Assembly: GCA_902562015.1 (NCBI GenBank)
Contig: CACERX010000008.1
Coordinates: 1 to 42,994 of the forward strand
Source: an uncultured SAR324 cluster bacterium
GTDB lineage: Bacteria > SAR324 > NAC60-12
DNA: 42,994 nt
Direction of reading: 5' to 3'
In this document: piece by piece, positions 25,070 to 34,120 of the stretch
Layout of the letters: each line of letters begins with the position of its first letter
Position numbering within the stretch: the stretch's first letter is position 1
Made by a program: the position numbers and the translations under genes
Notes under the pieces: model-generated
Told to the model about the DNA's origin: nothing
The model's database searches: none
What the model saw: only the letters and a program-made list of their open reading frames with translations

Positions 25070-25798
25070 ATGGTTCCGCGGCAATTTAAGTTGCTAAGTT
25101 TTATAGTATCTACGTTTTTAATTATAATCTCCTTTACAGATGCGCTTGCAGAGCAACCTATAGCATTCAGTCACAAACTGCACACCGTTCAAAACGGGGT
25201 TCCCTGTCAATATTGCCACCTATATGCGCGTCGATCTTTTTCTTCTGGTGTTCCTCCTGTAAGTACTTGTATAGGATGTCATGGTCCAAATGAGCGAAAG
25301 CTTGTAAAGCCTGATAGCCTTGAAGTTAAAAAGATTCGGGATTATTGGGCTAAAGGTGAACCGATTCCTTGGGTAAAGGTTCATGATATCCCTGATTTTG
25401 TGCGTTTCCCTCATAAGATACATATAAATGCTGACAGCGGTAGATTTTTAGATGATGCAGGTGGAGGATGTGACATGGAAAATGCTCCTAGAAGTCTTGA
25501 ATGCAAACTAGCATTGTTTAGAACTGGTGGTGATGAAAGATGTACTTCATGCCACGGTGATGTTCGAAAAATGGAGGGAATGTACGTGGTAGACAAAAAT
25601 TTTGGAAAAATGGGTTGGTGCATGGAGTGTCACCTTCAAGTAAAGGGAGCCAAGGAAAGAAAGCGAACAGGAAGTGCCTTGGCAGGTTGGTTTAATGCAA
25701 AAGAAAATGATATCAAACGCGAAGCTGCTATCGGTTTAGTTAATGCCAAGGGTTATCATAATCGAAATACTTTGGACTGTTATGCATGCCATTATTGA
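25070..25798 (+). CDS. actA: ACIII pentahaem cytochrome c subunit
   Basis: ActA is the multihaem cytochrome subunit of alternative complex III, a quinol oxidase unrelated to cytochrome bc1. The 242 residues carry a signal or anchor segment (about 8-26) and exactly five CxxCH sites: CQYCH 46-50, CIGCH 67-71, CTSCH 158-162, CMECH 184-188 and CYACH 237-241, the last two residues from the C terminus. Several further histidines (FSHKLH, FPHKIH) are likely axial ligands. Two extra cysteines lie at C134 and C145. It is the first gene of actABCDEF, and actB follows 38 bp later, so it defines the 5' end of the operon. Confidence 0.93.
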   Translation: MVPRQFKLLSFIVSTFLIIISFTDALAEQPIAFSHKLHTVQNGVPCQYCHLYARRSFSSGVPPVSTCIGCHGPNERKLVKPDSLEVKKIRDYWAKGEPIPWVKVHDIPDFVRFPHKIHINADSGRFLDDAGGGCDMENAPRSLECKLALFRTGGDERCTSCHGDVRKMEGMYVVDKNFGKMGWCMECHLQVKGAKERKRTGSALAGWFNAKENDIKREAAIGLVNAKGYHNRNTLDCYACHY

Positions 25799-25836
25799 GT
25801 AATAATCATTACAAGGTTTATACAGAGAGGAACTGA

Positions 25837-28779
25837 ATGAAGAAAGGCCTCAGTAGAAGAGATTTATTAAAATATACTGGTGCAGGTGGAGCTACCGCCG
25901 TGATAGCGGGATGCGAGAAAAAGCCTGAAAAACTGATACCTATGCTGGTTCCACCAACTAATTTTGAATACACTCCTCACACTGCCTACAATTATATGAC
26001 AACTTGTAGGGAGTGCGATTCAGCTTGTGGAATGATGATTACAACAAGGGAACATCGCGCTCAAAAAGCTGAAGGTAATCCCAAACATCCAATCAGTCGC
26101 GGGGCGCTTTGCGCAAGAGGTCAAGCTTCTATGCAAACTCTTTATAATCCCTCCCGTATTGCACATCCACTTACTGATGGGAAGCAGATTCCATGGGATG
26201 AAGCTATGAAGCAGTTTTTAGCATTATTAAAAGTTTCTTCAGGTGCAATTGCATATCTTGGTAGGCCGGCTTCAGGAAGTGAAGGTGAATTTGTTGATGA
26301 ATGGTTGAATTCAGCCGGTGGCGGTAAAAGATATAGATTCAGTTTGCTCACTCAAAGTAGTCAGCAGGAAGCCAACATGGTTTCTTTTGGAAGGCCTGTG
26401 ATACCTGATTATGCTTTTGAAAATGCTGGAATAATGTTGAATTTTAGTACAGAATTCCTTGAAGGATGGGGCAGTAGTGTTGAAAATGCAAGGCGTTTTA
26501 CTGAGGCTCATGCCTACAGGAATGGGAATAAAAAAAGACTAATTCATATTTCACCTCATGTTTCTCTTACTGGAGCAAAGTCTGACCGCTGGATACAAAT
26601 TAAACCAGGTACAGAAGGCTTGGTTGCTTTGGCAATTGCATTTGTTATTCGTGAAGAAAAAGATAATTATGAGTTTTTGAAAACTTATCTTGAATCTTAT
26701 AAACCTGAAAAAGTTGCTGAGGCTTCAGGAGTCTCTGCAGAAAAAATAAGAGAATTAGCTAAGGATATACTGGATAACGGTCCACTTATGGCTCTAGCTG
26801 GAGGCAACCTGATCGCGACAGAACAGTGTGTGGAAACCTTAACAGCAGTTAATATCCTTAATTCGGTTGCTGGTGCTTTGGGTAAAACAATTCGATTTTA
26901 TGATCAAGATCCATCTGAAGTTGCAACCCATAAAGAGGTTAACAAGCTAATCAGTGATCTCAATTCTGGGCAAATTAAGCTTCTTATAATAGATGACTCT
27001 AATCCAGTATATGCACTTCCACCATCAATGGAAATTATTAAGGCAATGAAAAAAGCGTTTGTGGTAAGTATAGCATCTCAGAAAAGTGAGACTACTCATG
27101 CGGCAAATCTTGTTATGCCTGCACTCACAGCATATGAGAGCTGGGGAGATGCCTATCCACGAAGTGGTGTTCGTAGTATTCAGCAGCCAGTGATGTCACC
27201 AGTTAATATGTTTGATGCTAAAGCACGTGAGAATATTCTATTGAATGCAGTCCAGAAGATGAATCAAAATGCTTTTTCGGGAATAACGACTTATCAGGAA
27301 TATTTGCAGAATAAGTGGCGTAAGATTCATTCTGAAATTGATAATTCAGACAATTTCGAAAATTTTTGGATCAGTGTGCTGGAAAATGGCGGTCTATTTC
27401 AAAAACCGGAGTTCAGTAGTGTAAAATTAACCAAAAACGTAATATCAGCTAAAGTCAATGATCCAGGAATGGCAGAAAAAGATGGACTAACTTTGCTTCC
27501 TACATCCTCAATATTTCATGGTGATGGTAGTGGTGCAAATAAACCATGGTTACAGGAAGTACCTAATCCCATGAGCCAGATAGTCTGGGATTCATGGGTG
27601 GAAATTAATCCTGACACGGCACAAAAAATGGGAATTAATGACCGTGCTATTATTGAAATTACGACGGCAAATGGTTCGGTGCAGGCAACGGTTTATTACC
27701 ATTTTGGTATTCATAGAGAGGCAATAGCAATACCTATGGGACAGGGTCACAAACATTCTGGAGATGTTGCAGATGGATTCGGAATTAACGTTATGGAACT
27801 CCTGCCAAATAAAATGGACAATGCGGGGAACTTAACTTTTGTTGGTACTCAGGCTGAACTTAAGATGGTCAATGAAAAATCATACACGGTGAATACCGAT
27901 GGTAATGCTCGTCAGCTTGGACGGAATATTGCGGCTGCTACCACTGTTGAAAAATTGGCCAAAGGTGAAGAACATCATCATAAACATGCTAGGCCTTCCG
28001 AATTTTATCCTGATCGCTCTGAAACTGCAGGATATTACAAACCTTATAGATGGGGTATGACAATTGACTTAGATCGTTGCAATGGATGTTCTGCTTGCGT
28101 AGTTGCATGTTATTCAGAAAATAATATCCCGGTCGTGGGTAAAATGAGAACTGCTATAGGTCGTGAAATGTCATGGCTTAGAATGGAGCGTTATATTGAG
28201 GGTAAAGGTGATGAGCATGAAACACGTTTTACGCCTATGCTTTGTCAGCAATGTGGAAATGCTGGGTGTGAAACTGTTTGCCCTGTTTATGCAACTTACC
28301 ATAATCCGGAAGGTCTGAACGCTATGGTTTATAACCGTTGCGTTGGAACCCGTTACTGTTCAAACAATTGTGCTTATAAGGTTAGACGATTTAACTGGTT
28401 TGATTATGAATTCCCCTCTCCACTTGACCAGCAGCTTAACAGCACTATAACTACACGTGAAGTGGGAGTAATGGAAAAATGCACATTCTGTGTACAGAGA
28501 ATCACTAATGCTAAACATGATGCTAATAATCTTGGAAGAGATTTGGAAGATGGTGAAGTCATGACAGCTTGTCAGCAGACTTGTGCAACAAAAGCCATAA
28601 CTTTTGGCAATTTAATGGATCCTGAAAGTCAGGTTTCCAAACAAGCATTGAGAAATGATAAGGAGAATCGTGATAGGCAATACGAAGTTTTAGCTGAGCT
28701 TAACTATAAACCCGCAATTACTTACCTTAAAAAAGTAAATACAAGAGATATTGACGACCATGACTCGGGTCATCATTAA
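25837..28779 (+). CDS. actB: ACIII molybdopterin-like/iron-sulfur fusion subunit
   Basis: ActB is the large periplasmic subunit that carries electrons from the quinol site through iron-sulfur clusters. In known ACIII the molybdopterin-like half binds no molybdenum. The 980 residues start with a Tat motif (SRRDLLK) followed by a lipobox-like VIAGC. Residues 50-680 are the oxidoreductase-like part, with CRECDSACGM and later LCARGQ. The ferredoxin-like part (from about 735) has four Cys sets: CNGCSACVVAC, CQQCGNAGCETVC, CVGTRYCSNNC and CTFCVQRI with ACQQTC, as in the family's three [4Fe-4S] plus one [3Fe-4S]. Single-gene fusion of both halves is normal for ActB. It lies between actA and actC. 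Confidence 0.95.
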   Translation: MKKGLSRRDLLKYTGAGGATAVIAGCEKKPEKLIPMLVPPTNFEYTPHTAYNYMTTCRECDSACGMMITTREHRAQKAEGNPKHPISRGALCARGQASMQTLYNPSRIAHPLTDGKQIPWDEAMKQFLALLKVSSGAIAYLGRPASGSEGEFVDEWLNSAGGGKRYRFSLLTQSSQQEANMVSFGRPVIPDYAFENAGIMLNFSTEFLEGWGSSVENARRFTEAHAYRNGNKKRLIHISPHVSLTGAKSDRWIQIKPGTEGLVALAIAFVIREEKDNYEFLKTYLESYKPEKVAEASGVSAEKIRELAKDILDNGPLMALAGGNLIATEQCVETLTAVNILNSVAGALGKTIRFYDQDPSEVATHKEVNKLISDLNSGQIKLLIIDDSNPVYALPPSMEIIKAMKKAFVVSIASQKSETTHAANLVMPALTAYESWGDAYPRSGVRSIQQPVMSPVNMFDAKARENILLNAVQKMNQNAFSGITTYQEYLQNKWRKIHSEIDNSDNFENFWISVLENGGLFQKPEFSSVKLTKNVISAKVNDPGMAEKDGLTLLPTSSIFHGDGSGANKPWLQEVPNPMSQIVWDSWVEINPDTAQKMGINDRAIIEITTANGSVQATVYYHFGIHREAIAIPMGQGHKHSGDVADGFGINVMELLPNKMDNAGNLTFVGTQAELKMVNEKSYTVNTDGNARQLGRNIAAATTVEKLAKGEEHHHKHARPSEFYPDRSETAGYYKPYRWGMTIDLDRCNGCSACVVACYSENNIPVVGKMRTAIGREMSWLRMERYIEGKGDEHETRFTPMLCQQCGNAGCETVCPVYATYHNPEGLNAMVYNRCVGTRYCSNNCAYKVRRFNWFDYEFPSPLDQQLNSTITTREVGVMEKCTFCVQRITNAKHDANNLGRDLEDGEVMTACQQTCATKAITFGNLMDPESQVSKQALRNDKENRDRQYEVLAELNYKPAITYLKKVNTRDIDDHDSGHH

Positions 28780-28837
28780 AATTAGAATCAAAAAAATCAT
28801 GCGTAACGTTGCTAAAAAAGTTGTAGACGGAGAATAA

Positions 28838-30304
28838 ATGGAAAAAGCTTCTGGATACGATCCAAATGTTGGAAAGGTTGTAATAGACGAACATGTTGGG
28901 CATCCTGGAATCAAGGCAACTACCTTAGATTATGGACAAATTAATGATGAAATGCTGGCAATGCTTGACAAGCCTCATCCATCATACTTTCTACTTTTAC
29001 TTGGATTTTTGCTAGCATTTGGGCTGGGTATTTTAAGTTTTTCCATACAGATTGACGTTGGTATAGGATTTAGTGGTATTAGTCACCCAATTGCCTGGGG
29101 CTTCTATATTACTAATTTTGTTTTTTGGATTGGTATTGGGCACGCAGGAACTCTTATTTCTGCTGTTTTTTACTTGACCCGTGCTCCGTGGCGTACTGCA
29201 ATTTACCGTAGTGCAGAAGCTATGACAGTTTTTGCTGTTTTTACAGCAGGACTTTTTCCTCTTATTCACATTGGTCGTCCCTGGCTTGCTTACTGGCTAA
29301 TACCCTATCCTAATGAGAGGTTGTTATGGGTAAATTTTAAATCTCCTCTACTTTGGGATGTGTTTGCAGTTACAACATATATGTCTGTTTCGATCATGTT
29401 TTTCTTGCTGGGTTTGATTCCTGATATGGCGATTTTGCGAGATGAAGCTATGCGCAGAGGAAAAAAACTTAAAGCTTTGCTATATACACCTATGGCTTTA
29501 GCGTGGAGAGGTACAAACCATCAGTGGGTTCATTACATGCGCGGATACCTCATTTTTGCTGCCTGTGCAACTCCATTGGTCTTTTCTGTTCATTCAATAG
29601 TTTCATGGGACTTTGCAATGTCTTCGGTGCCTGGCTGGCACACAACAATTTTTGCACCATACTTTGTAGCAGGTGCAATCTTTTCAGGACTAGCAATGGT
29701 GTTAACAGTTTTGATTCCAATACGGGCTGTTTTTGGCTTGGAGGATTATATCACAAAACACGTAATCCAAAGTGTTTCGAAGGTGATAATTTTCACTTCG
29801 ATCATTGTAGGTTACGCATATGCAACAGAATTTTTTATCGCATATTACAGTGGCAGTCCTTATGAAAGAGCTATTTTTTACTACCGGCCCTTTGGTGAAA
29901 TGACAAGTTGGACTTTACTAGGTGACAATCAATTAAATTTTCCGCAGATAGCATTCTGGTTAATGGTTTTTTGTAATGTAATTGCTCCGATACCATTGTG
30001 GAGGTGGAAAGTCAGAAACAATCCAGTGGCTGTTTGGATAATTGCTGCTTTAATTAATGTTGGGATGTGGTTTGAACGTTTTAATATTATTGGCAGTTCC
30101 CTTCAACATGAATATGATCCATCATCCTGGGGAGAGTACTGGCCTACAATAGTAGAAACAGGTGTTACAATTGGAAGTTTTGGTTTTTTCTTTACTTTGT
30201 TTACCATTTTTGTGAAAAGTTTACCGCCCATGGCTATTATGGAACTTAAGGAGGGCACTAATCCTCCATTAAAGAATGATGTACATAAGGGTGCTGATGG
30301 CTAA
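28838..30304 (+). CDS. actC: ACIII NrfD-like membrane subunit ActC
   Basis: ActC is a polytopic inner-membrane protein of the NrfD/PsrC family that holds the quinol-binding site of ACIII. The 488 residues have about ten hydrophobic segments, starting near residue 47 (YFLLLLGFLLAFGLGIL). Family signatures are FWIGIGHAGTLISAVFYLTR, GLFPLIHIGRPWLAYW, WVHYMRGYLIFAACATPLVF and MWFERFNIIGSSL. The cytoplasmic N-terminal 40 residues are polar. The gene follows actB by 58 bp and overlaps the start of actD by 8 bp. It is paralogous to actF downstream. Confidence 0.95.
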   Translation: MEKASGYDPNVGKVVIDEHVGHPGIKATTLDYGQINDEMLAMLDKPHPSYFLLLLGFLLAFGLGILSFSIQIDVGIGFSGISHPIAWGFYITNFVFWIGIGHAGTLISAVFYLTRAPWRTAIYRSAEAMTVFAVFTAGLFPLIHIGRPWLAYWLIPYPNERLLWVNFKSPLLWDVFAVTTYMSVSIMFFLLGLIPDMAILRDEAMRRGKKLKALLYTPMALAWRGTNHQWVHYMRGYLIFAACATPLVFSVHSIVSWDFAMSSVPGWHTTIFAPYFVAGAIFSGLAMVLTVLIPIRAVFGLEDYITKHVIQSVSKVIIFTSIIVGYAYATEFFIAYYSGSPYERAIFYYRPFGEMTSWTLLGDNQLNFPQIAFWLMVFCNVIAPIPLWRWKVRNNPVAVWIIAALINVGMWFERFNIIGSSLQHEYDPSSWGEYWPTIVETGVTIGSFGFFFTLFTIFVKSLPPMAIMELKEGTNPPLKNDVHKGADG

Positions 30305-30815
30305 GTTTAAAGGAGTATGGGGAATTTTTGAGTACCTCGATGAGACCACTGAAACTATAGAGAGAGTTCGTAATGAGGGCTTCCAGCCTACGGTTATAAG
30401 TCCTTGCCCCCGTCATGAGATAGATCATGCTCTGGGTAATCCAAGTACAATACTTCCCTGGATTGCGCTGTGTTTTGGGGCATTAGGTTGTTTTATTGGC
30501 TACAGTTTACCTGCATGGACTGCTTCTGACTGGGTACTGCCGGTAAGCGGGAAGCCTATTGTAGCTATACCACCATTCACTGTTATTGGTTTTGAATTGA
30601 CAATTTTGTTTACTGCTATCCACACCTTAGCTGGTATCGCAATTCTAGGAATAATTGATTCATTCCGTTTTCCAATTCCAAGGGGTGCCAAGAGGTATCC
30701 ACGCTTTCAAAGGGATCGCTTTGGTATAGTGATAAGGTGTGATGAGGATAAGTTGGAAAAATTTGAGACCATTATGAAAGACCATGGTGCAGAGGAGGTG
30801 CATGTTGAAAAATAA
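30297..30815 (+). CDS. actD: ACIII membrane subunit ActD (DUF3341)
   Basis: ActD is a small ACIII subunit with two membrane helices (about 45-70 and 88-112 here) and cytoplasmic ends. MAKFKGVWGIFEYLDETTET at the N terminus is typical of the family, and RFGIVIRCDEDKLEKFETIM near the end is its ferredoxin-like C-terminal part. I chose ATG 30297 because AAGGG lies 6 nt upstream (30286-30290) and the family begins at this point. The frame's earlier ATG at 30276 would add seven non-family residues inside actC. The gene overlaps actC at its 5' end and actE at its 3' end. Confidence 0.93.
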   Translation: MAKFKGVWGIFEYLDETTETIERVRNEGFQPTVISPCPRHEIDHALGNPSTILPWIALCFGALGCFIGYSLPAWTASDWVLPVSGKPIVAIPPFTVIGFELTILFTAIHTLAGIAILGIIDSFRFPIPRGAKRYPRFQRDRFGIVIRCDEDKLEKFETIMKDHGAEEVHVEK

Positions 30816-31476
30816 TATTTTCAATCCAGTATTGTACATGCTCTCATTTTATTCTGCATTGTTGGTTATGTCTGCAGGGAGTGTTATGGCCATGGATCAG
30901 TATCCGTATTTTGATCCTCAAAAAGGTTATCAGATCAAAAATGATGGGAGACCTTGGTTTGATGGTAAAGACTATCCTTTTTTCCAGGAGATGTATGATG
31001 GGAAGAATCTTAAACCACAGGAAGAAGGAAGTTACATAACACATCCGAAAAAATCTGTTCCAGTTAGATTAGTGTTGGGAAAAGTAGTCAAGATTTACGA
31101 TCCTTTTATTCCTGCAGTTTATGGAGATGGAGCAGGCGTAAAGGGTAATCCTAGGGAGTTCTTTCCAAAAAATCCTACTCAGTCAACGCCAGACTCATTG
31201 AAACGAGGAAAAGTTCTTTTCAACACTTACTGTGCTGCGTGTCATGGAGAAGATGGACTGTCTCAAACCGTGGTTGTCGAAAAAGGAGTACCAGCACCTC
31301 CTATCATTGGTTTTTTCCAGATACCGACTGCGGCATCGCACCTCTATAACAAAATTAAGTATGGCAGTTTTTTCCAAGTTCCGCGTGGATATATGCCCTC
31401 ATATGGTGCACAGACTTCGGTCCGTGACCGTTGGGATATGGTTAATTACATGATGAGTGATTGGTTTGGTAAATAG
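30802..31476 (+). CDS. actE: ACIII monohaem cytochrome c subunit ActE
   Basis: ActE is the single-haem cytochrome that passes electrons on from ACIII to the oxidase or a soluble carrier. From ATG 30802 the protein has about 224 residues with a signal segment (about 10-31, ending VMAM), one CAACH site at 144-148 and the likely methionine ligand in RGYMPSYG (M198). No lipobox cysteine follows the signal segment. Start choices are ATG 30784, ATG 30802 and TTG 30805; AGGAGG at 30793-30798 is 3 nt from the second and 6 nt from the third. The 5' end overlaps actD by 14 bp or a little less, so translation is coupled. Confidence 0.92.
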   Translation: MLKNNIFNPVLYMLSFYSALLVMSAGSVMAMDQYPYFDPQKGYQIKNDGRPWFDGKDYPFFQEMYDGKNLKPQEEGSYITHPKKSVPVRLVLGKVVKIYDPFIPAVYGDGAGVKGNPREFFPKNPTQSTPDSLKRGKVLFNTYCAACHGEDGLSQTVVVEKGVPAPPIIGFFQIPTAASHLYNKIKYGSFFQVPRGYMPSYGAQTSVRDRWDMVNYMMSDWFGK

Positions 31477-31486
31477 GTTATAGTTG

Positions 31487-32764
31487 ATGAAAGAAATTGC
31501 AGAAAAATCATTATTTAAAATTCCTGAAAATCTTAAGAGATTCCTCTGGGTTCTTGTAATTGTAGGTTTGGGGATGTTTATTGCCGGACTCACAACAGGT
31601 GGAAAAGACAGTGTAGTTCGCACATGGCAGGCATTTTTAATAAATACTGTTTTTTGGGCAGGCATTGCTCATTCAGGGATATTGTTCAGTGTTATATGGC
31701 AACTAACAGATGCCAAATGGGGTCGACCATTCAAGCGTCTTTCTGAAGCTTGTGCTGCATTCCTGCCGATTTCCTTTTTAATGTTTGTTGTAGTATTCTT
31801 TGGAAGTAAAGTACTTTATGAATGGTCCCACACACCATTTTTGCATCATGGAGTAGCAGTTAAAGCAGGATGGCTTAACTTGCCATTTTTTGTAAGTAGG
31901 AATATTGTCTGGCTGGTAATTATATATGCAGTCTCATGGTGGTTTGTAAAAACATCGATTAAACCAGATATAGCACTTGCAAGAAAGTTGTTAGGTTCTG
32001 ATTGGGGTGGAACATTTGCTGACAAAATATTGAATGGCTATGGGGAACATGAAGATGAATTGATCAGGCTAGAAAAATTGTCAAGAAAAATAGCCCCTGT
32101 ACTAGCTATACTCTATGCAGTTGGGGCCTCATTTTTAGCCTTTGATTTTGTAATGTCACTGGATCAAGAATGGTTCAGTACTCTTTTTGGGGTATTTTTC
32201 ATAATTGGTAATATGCACGCTTTTTTGGGCTTAATTTTGGCCATCAGCATTACTGTAAGAAACAAGTTTGGAATGCATGAATATATTACAATTAATCGTC
32301 TGCACGACTTGGCAAAATTGGTTTTTGCTTTTTCACTTTTATGGGCTTATATGGGATATTCTCAGTATATTGTTATCTGGTATGCAGACATGCCAGAGGA
32401 AACACCTTTCCTTGTCATACGATCAATGCAACAACCATGGGCTTTGATGTTCTTTTTGATAATAGTATGCGTATTTGCTATTCCATTTGTTGGACTTCTG
32501 CCTAAAACTCTTTGCCGTACTCCTAATTATATAAGAGTGATGGGAATTTGGGTAGTAGTTGGGCAGTGGTTTGCAATTTACTTGATGGTCGTACCCTCTT
32601 TACAGCATTTTGGACATTATCATGTTTATCTTGGTATGCATGAGCTTTTAATAACACTTGGATTTGCAGGCCTATTTTTTCTAAGTTACCTAACCTTTCT
32701 CGGTAAGGTTCCCATTCTTCCTATCTCAGACAAACATTTGTGTCGCAGTTGGCATGGACACTGA
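31487..32764 (+). CDS. actF: ACIII NrfD-like membrane subunit ActF
   Basis: ActF is the second NrfD/PsrC-type membrane subunit of ACIII, proposed to take part in proton translocation. The 425 residues have about ten hydrophobic helices. Signatures are VFWAGIAHSGILFSVIWQLT, EWSHTPFLHHGV, AFDFVMSLDQEWFSTLFGVF, GMHEYITINRLHDLAKLVFA and WAYMGYSQYIVIWYADMPEE. It is shorter than actC and clearly paralogous to it. ATG 31487 is preferred over the adjacent TTG 31484. It is the last act gene; no actG, sco1 or cytochrome oxidase genes follow in the window. Confidence 0.94.
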   Translation: MKEIAEKSLFKIPENLKRFLWVLVIVGLGMFIAGLTTGGKDSVVRTWQAFLINTVFWAGIAHSGILFSVIWQLTDAKWGRPFKRLSEACAAFLPISFLMFVVVFFGSKVLYEWSHTPFLHHGVAVKAGWLNLPFFVSRNIVWLVIIYAVSWWFVKTSIKPDIALARKLLGSDWGGTFADKILNGYGEHEDELIRLEKLSRKIAPVLAILYAVGASFLAFDFVMSLDQEWFSTLFGVFFIIGNMHAFLGLILAISITVRNKFGMHEYITINRLHDLAKLVFAFSLLWAYMGYSQYIVIWYADMPEETPFLVIRSMQQPWALMFFLIIVCVFAIPFVGLLPKTLCRTPNYIRVMGIWVVVGQWFAIYLMVVPSLQHFGHYHVYLGMHELLITLGFAGLFFLSYLTFLGKVPILPISDKHLCRSWHGH

Positions 32765-32784
32765 GCTAAAACTATGTGGCTCAG
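32761..32784 (+). terminator. Candidate hairpin at the end of the ACIII operon
   Basis: CTGAGC (32761-32766) and GCTCAG (32779-32784) form a perfect 6-bp stem, extendable by a G-T and an A-T pair, starting at the actF stop codon. It is followed by CTAAAAAT rather than a T-run, so it may be a 3'-end stabilising hairpin or a rho-dependent site. Confidence 0.4.
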
Positions 32785-32900
32785 CTAAAAATGACATAAT
32801 TCAAATTAAAAAACTATAATTTGATTGTTTAATAAATTTAATTCCAGTCTGAGTGTTTTTCTTCAAATAAAAATTTCCTTATTATTTTCGAATCCATATT

Positions 32901-33626
32901 TTGGCTTTAAGTAACCGTGCTGTTGCAGTCTTTTCCTGCATGTTGTTAACAACATCAGTTGTTGCTCAGGACAGTCTTGACACCAGAGATGATGATCCTT
33001 ACATAGATCCAAGTAAAACAAGTTCATTATTTAAGCCTAATCAACATTTTGAATCTAGTCGAAAATATATTTTGGGAATTAGCTATGGTTTACATCCCAC
33101 AATTATTCTTGCGCCAGCTTTAAGTGGAGGAATGTATTGGGACCCTATGGTTATTGGTTTTGAAATCAGTGATTCCGATCATCTTGGAATTTGGGAAAAG
33201 GAACGTCGAGAAAATCTGGGTCCTTCCAGATTTAGCGGAGATACGCAGTATTTGAAGTGGTTTTTCTTCGAAAACTTCTACCTGATGGCTGCAAGGGAAC
33301 ACAGATCAGCAAAAATATGGAACATTACCTATAATCGAGAAGGTGAGGGAGAGGCAATGTTTAATATGTTTTTAGATACAACTGTTGTCAGCTTGGGAAC
33401 AGGATTGTTACGCTTCAATGAAATTGGTTTCCTCTCTATAGATATAATACGTCTAAGTTTTTTGCAGAAACAGTCTGTTGTAGCTGTTGAGCATTGGGAG
33501 ACTTGGAGCGAACTTTCCGGAACACGAGAAAGACTAGATCAAAATATTAGTGAACGATCTGAAAAATGGCTAGGTTGGTTGAATTCTTCAACTGGATTTA
33601 TTGTTACATTTGGGGTAAATTTTTGA
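32901..33626 (+). CDS. Exported beta-rich protein, paralogue 1 (probable outer-membrane protein)
   Basis: The 241 residues were not assigned to a named family. Residues 1-23 form a signal peptide ending VVAQ. The mature part starts with an acidic stretch containing DPYIDPSKTSS. It then shows alternating strands such as KYILGISYGLHPTIILAPAL, MYWDPMVIGFEISDSDHLGI and FLSIDIIRLSFLQKQSV, and ends with the beta-barrel-like FIVTFGVNF with a terminal phenylalanine. It is closely similar along its whole length to the gene at 34121. The start is TTG 32901; the frame is open only from 32871, no ATG exists, and there is no good ribosome binding site. Confidence 0.7.
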   Translation: MALSNRAVAVFSCMLLTTSVVAQDSLDTRDDDPYIDPSKTSSLFKPNQHFESSRKYILGISYGLHPTIILAPALSGGMYWDPMVIGFEISDSDHLGIWEKERRENLGPSRFSGDTQYLKWFFFENFYLMAAREHRSAKIWNITYNREGEGEAMFNMFLDTTVVSLGTGLLRFNEIGFLSIDIIRLSFLQKQSVVAVEHWETWSELSGTRERLDQNISERSEKWLGWLNSSTGFIVTFGVNF

Positions 33627-34120
33627 AACATAGCTGTTTTGTTGGTTTCTAACTATAATTTTTTGTTCCAGCAATTACTAAAAACTTTAAATATCCATTA
33701 GAACTAATCTGAGATAATTTTTGGATAAAAGAGCAAAGTTAAGTATTTTTATTTCACTAGAAATCAGATTTGATCCAGTATTAAATTAGTGTTATAGGTA
33801 TTTATGTTTCGATAGACAATGTTTTGTTATTTAGTTAGCAATTGTGCTGTATTTGCCGAACTTTGTTAATTTTTACGTGGAAATGGGTTTGTATGAGCTT
33901 TAATAAAATCTTAGATTTGTCGGTGAATATTTTCATTAGAAATTCCACATTTCTCTTGAAAACCCAATACCAATCCGAATCATTCCCCTTAGCCGTAACT
34001 GGCAGGGCTATTGATAAGGCCCAAAGTAGCACGTAGTAAAAATTGATGCAATAGTAGCCACAAAAAAAGACTCAGTTCTTTTTCTTATATTTACGTAAGA
34101 TTATATTTCAAGGAGTTCAT
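33627..34120. other. 494-bp gap between the two paralogues
   Basis: The gap is AT-rich on the left. The right half (33835-34036) is less so and is open on both strands. On the minus strand a 65-codon frame from GTG 34032 begins MLLWALSIALPVTAKG, which looks like a signal peptide, but it has no ribosome binding site or family match. It could be a remnant of another gene copy. An AAGGAG site at 34110-34115 serves the next gene. Nothing else was seen. Confidence 0.4.

Noticed and set aside
33835..34032. 65-codon minus-strand frame with a signal-like start
   Set aside because: GTG start without a ribosome binding site, and the plus strand is open over the same stretch; it may be a remnant but is not supported as a gene.
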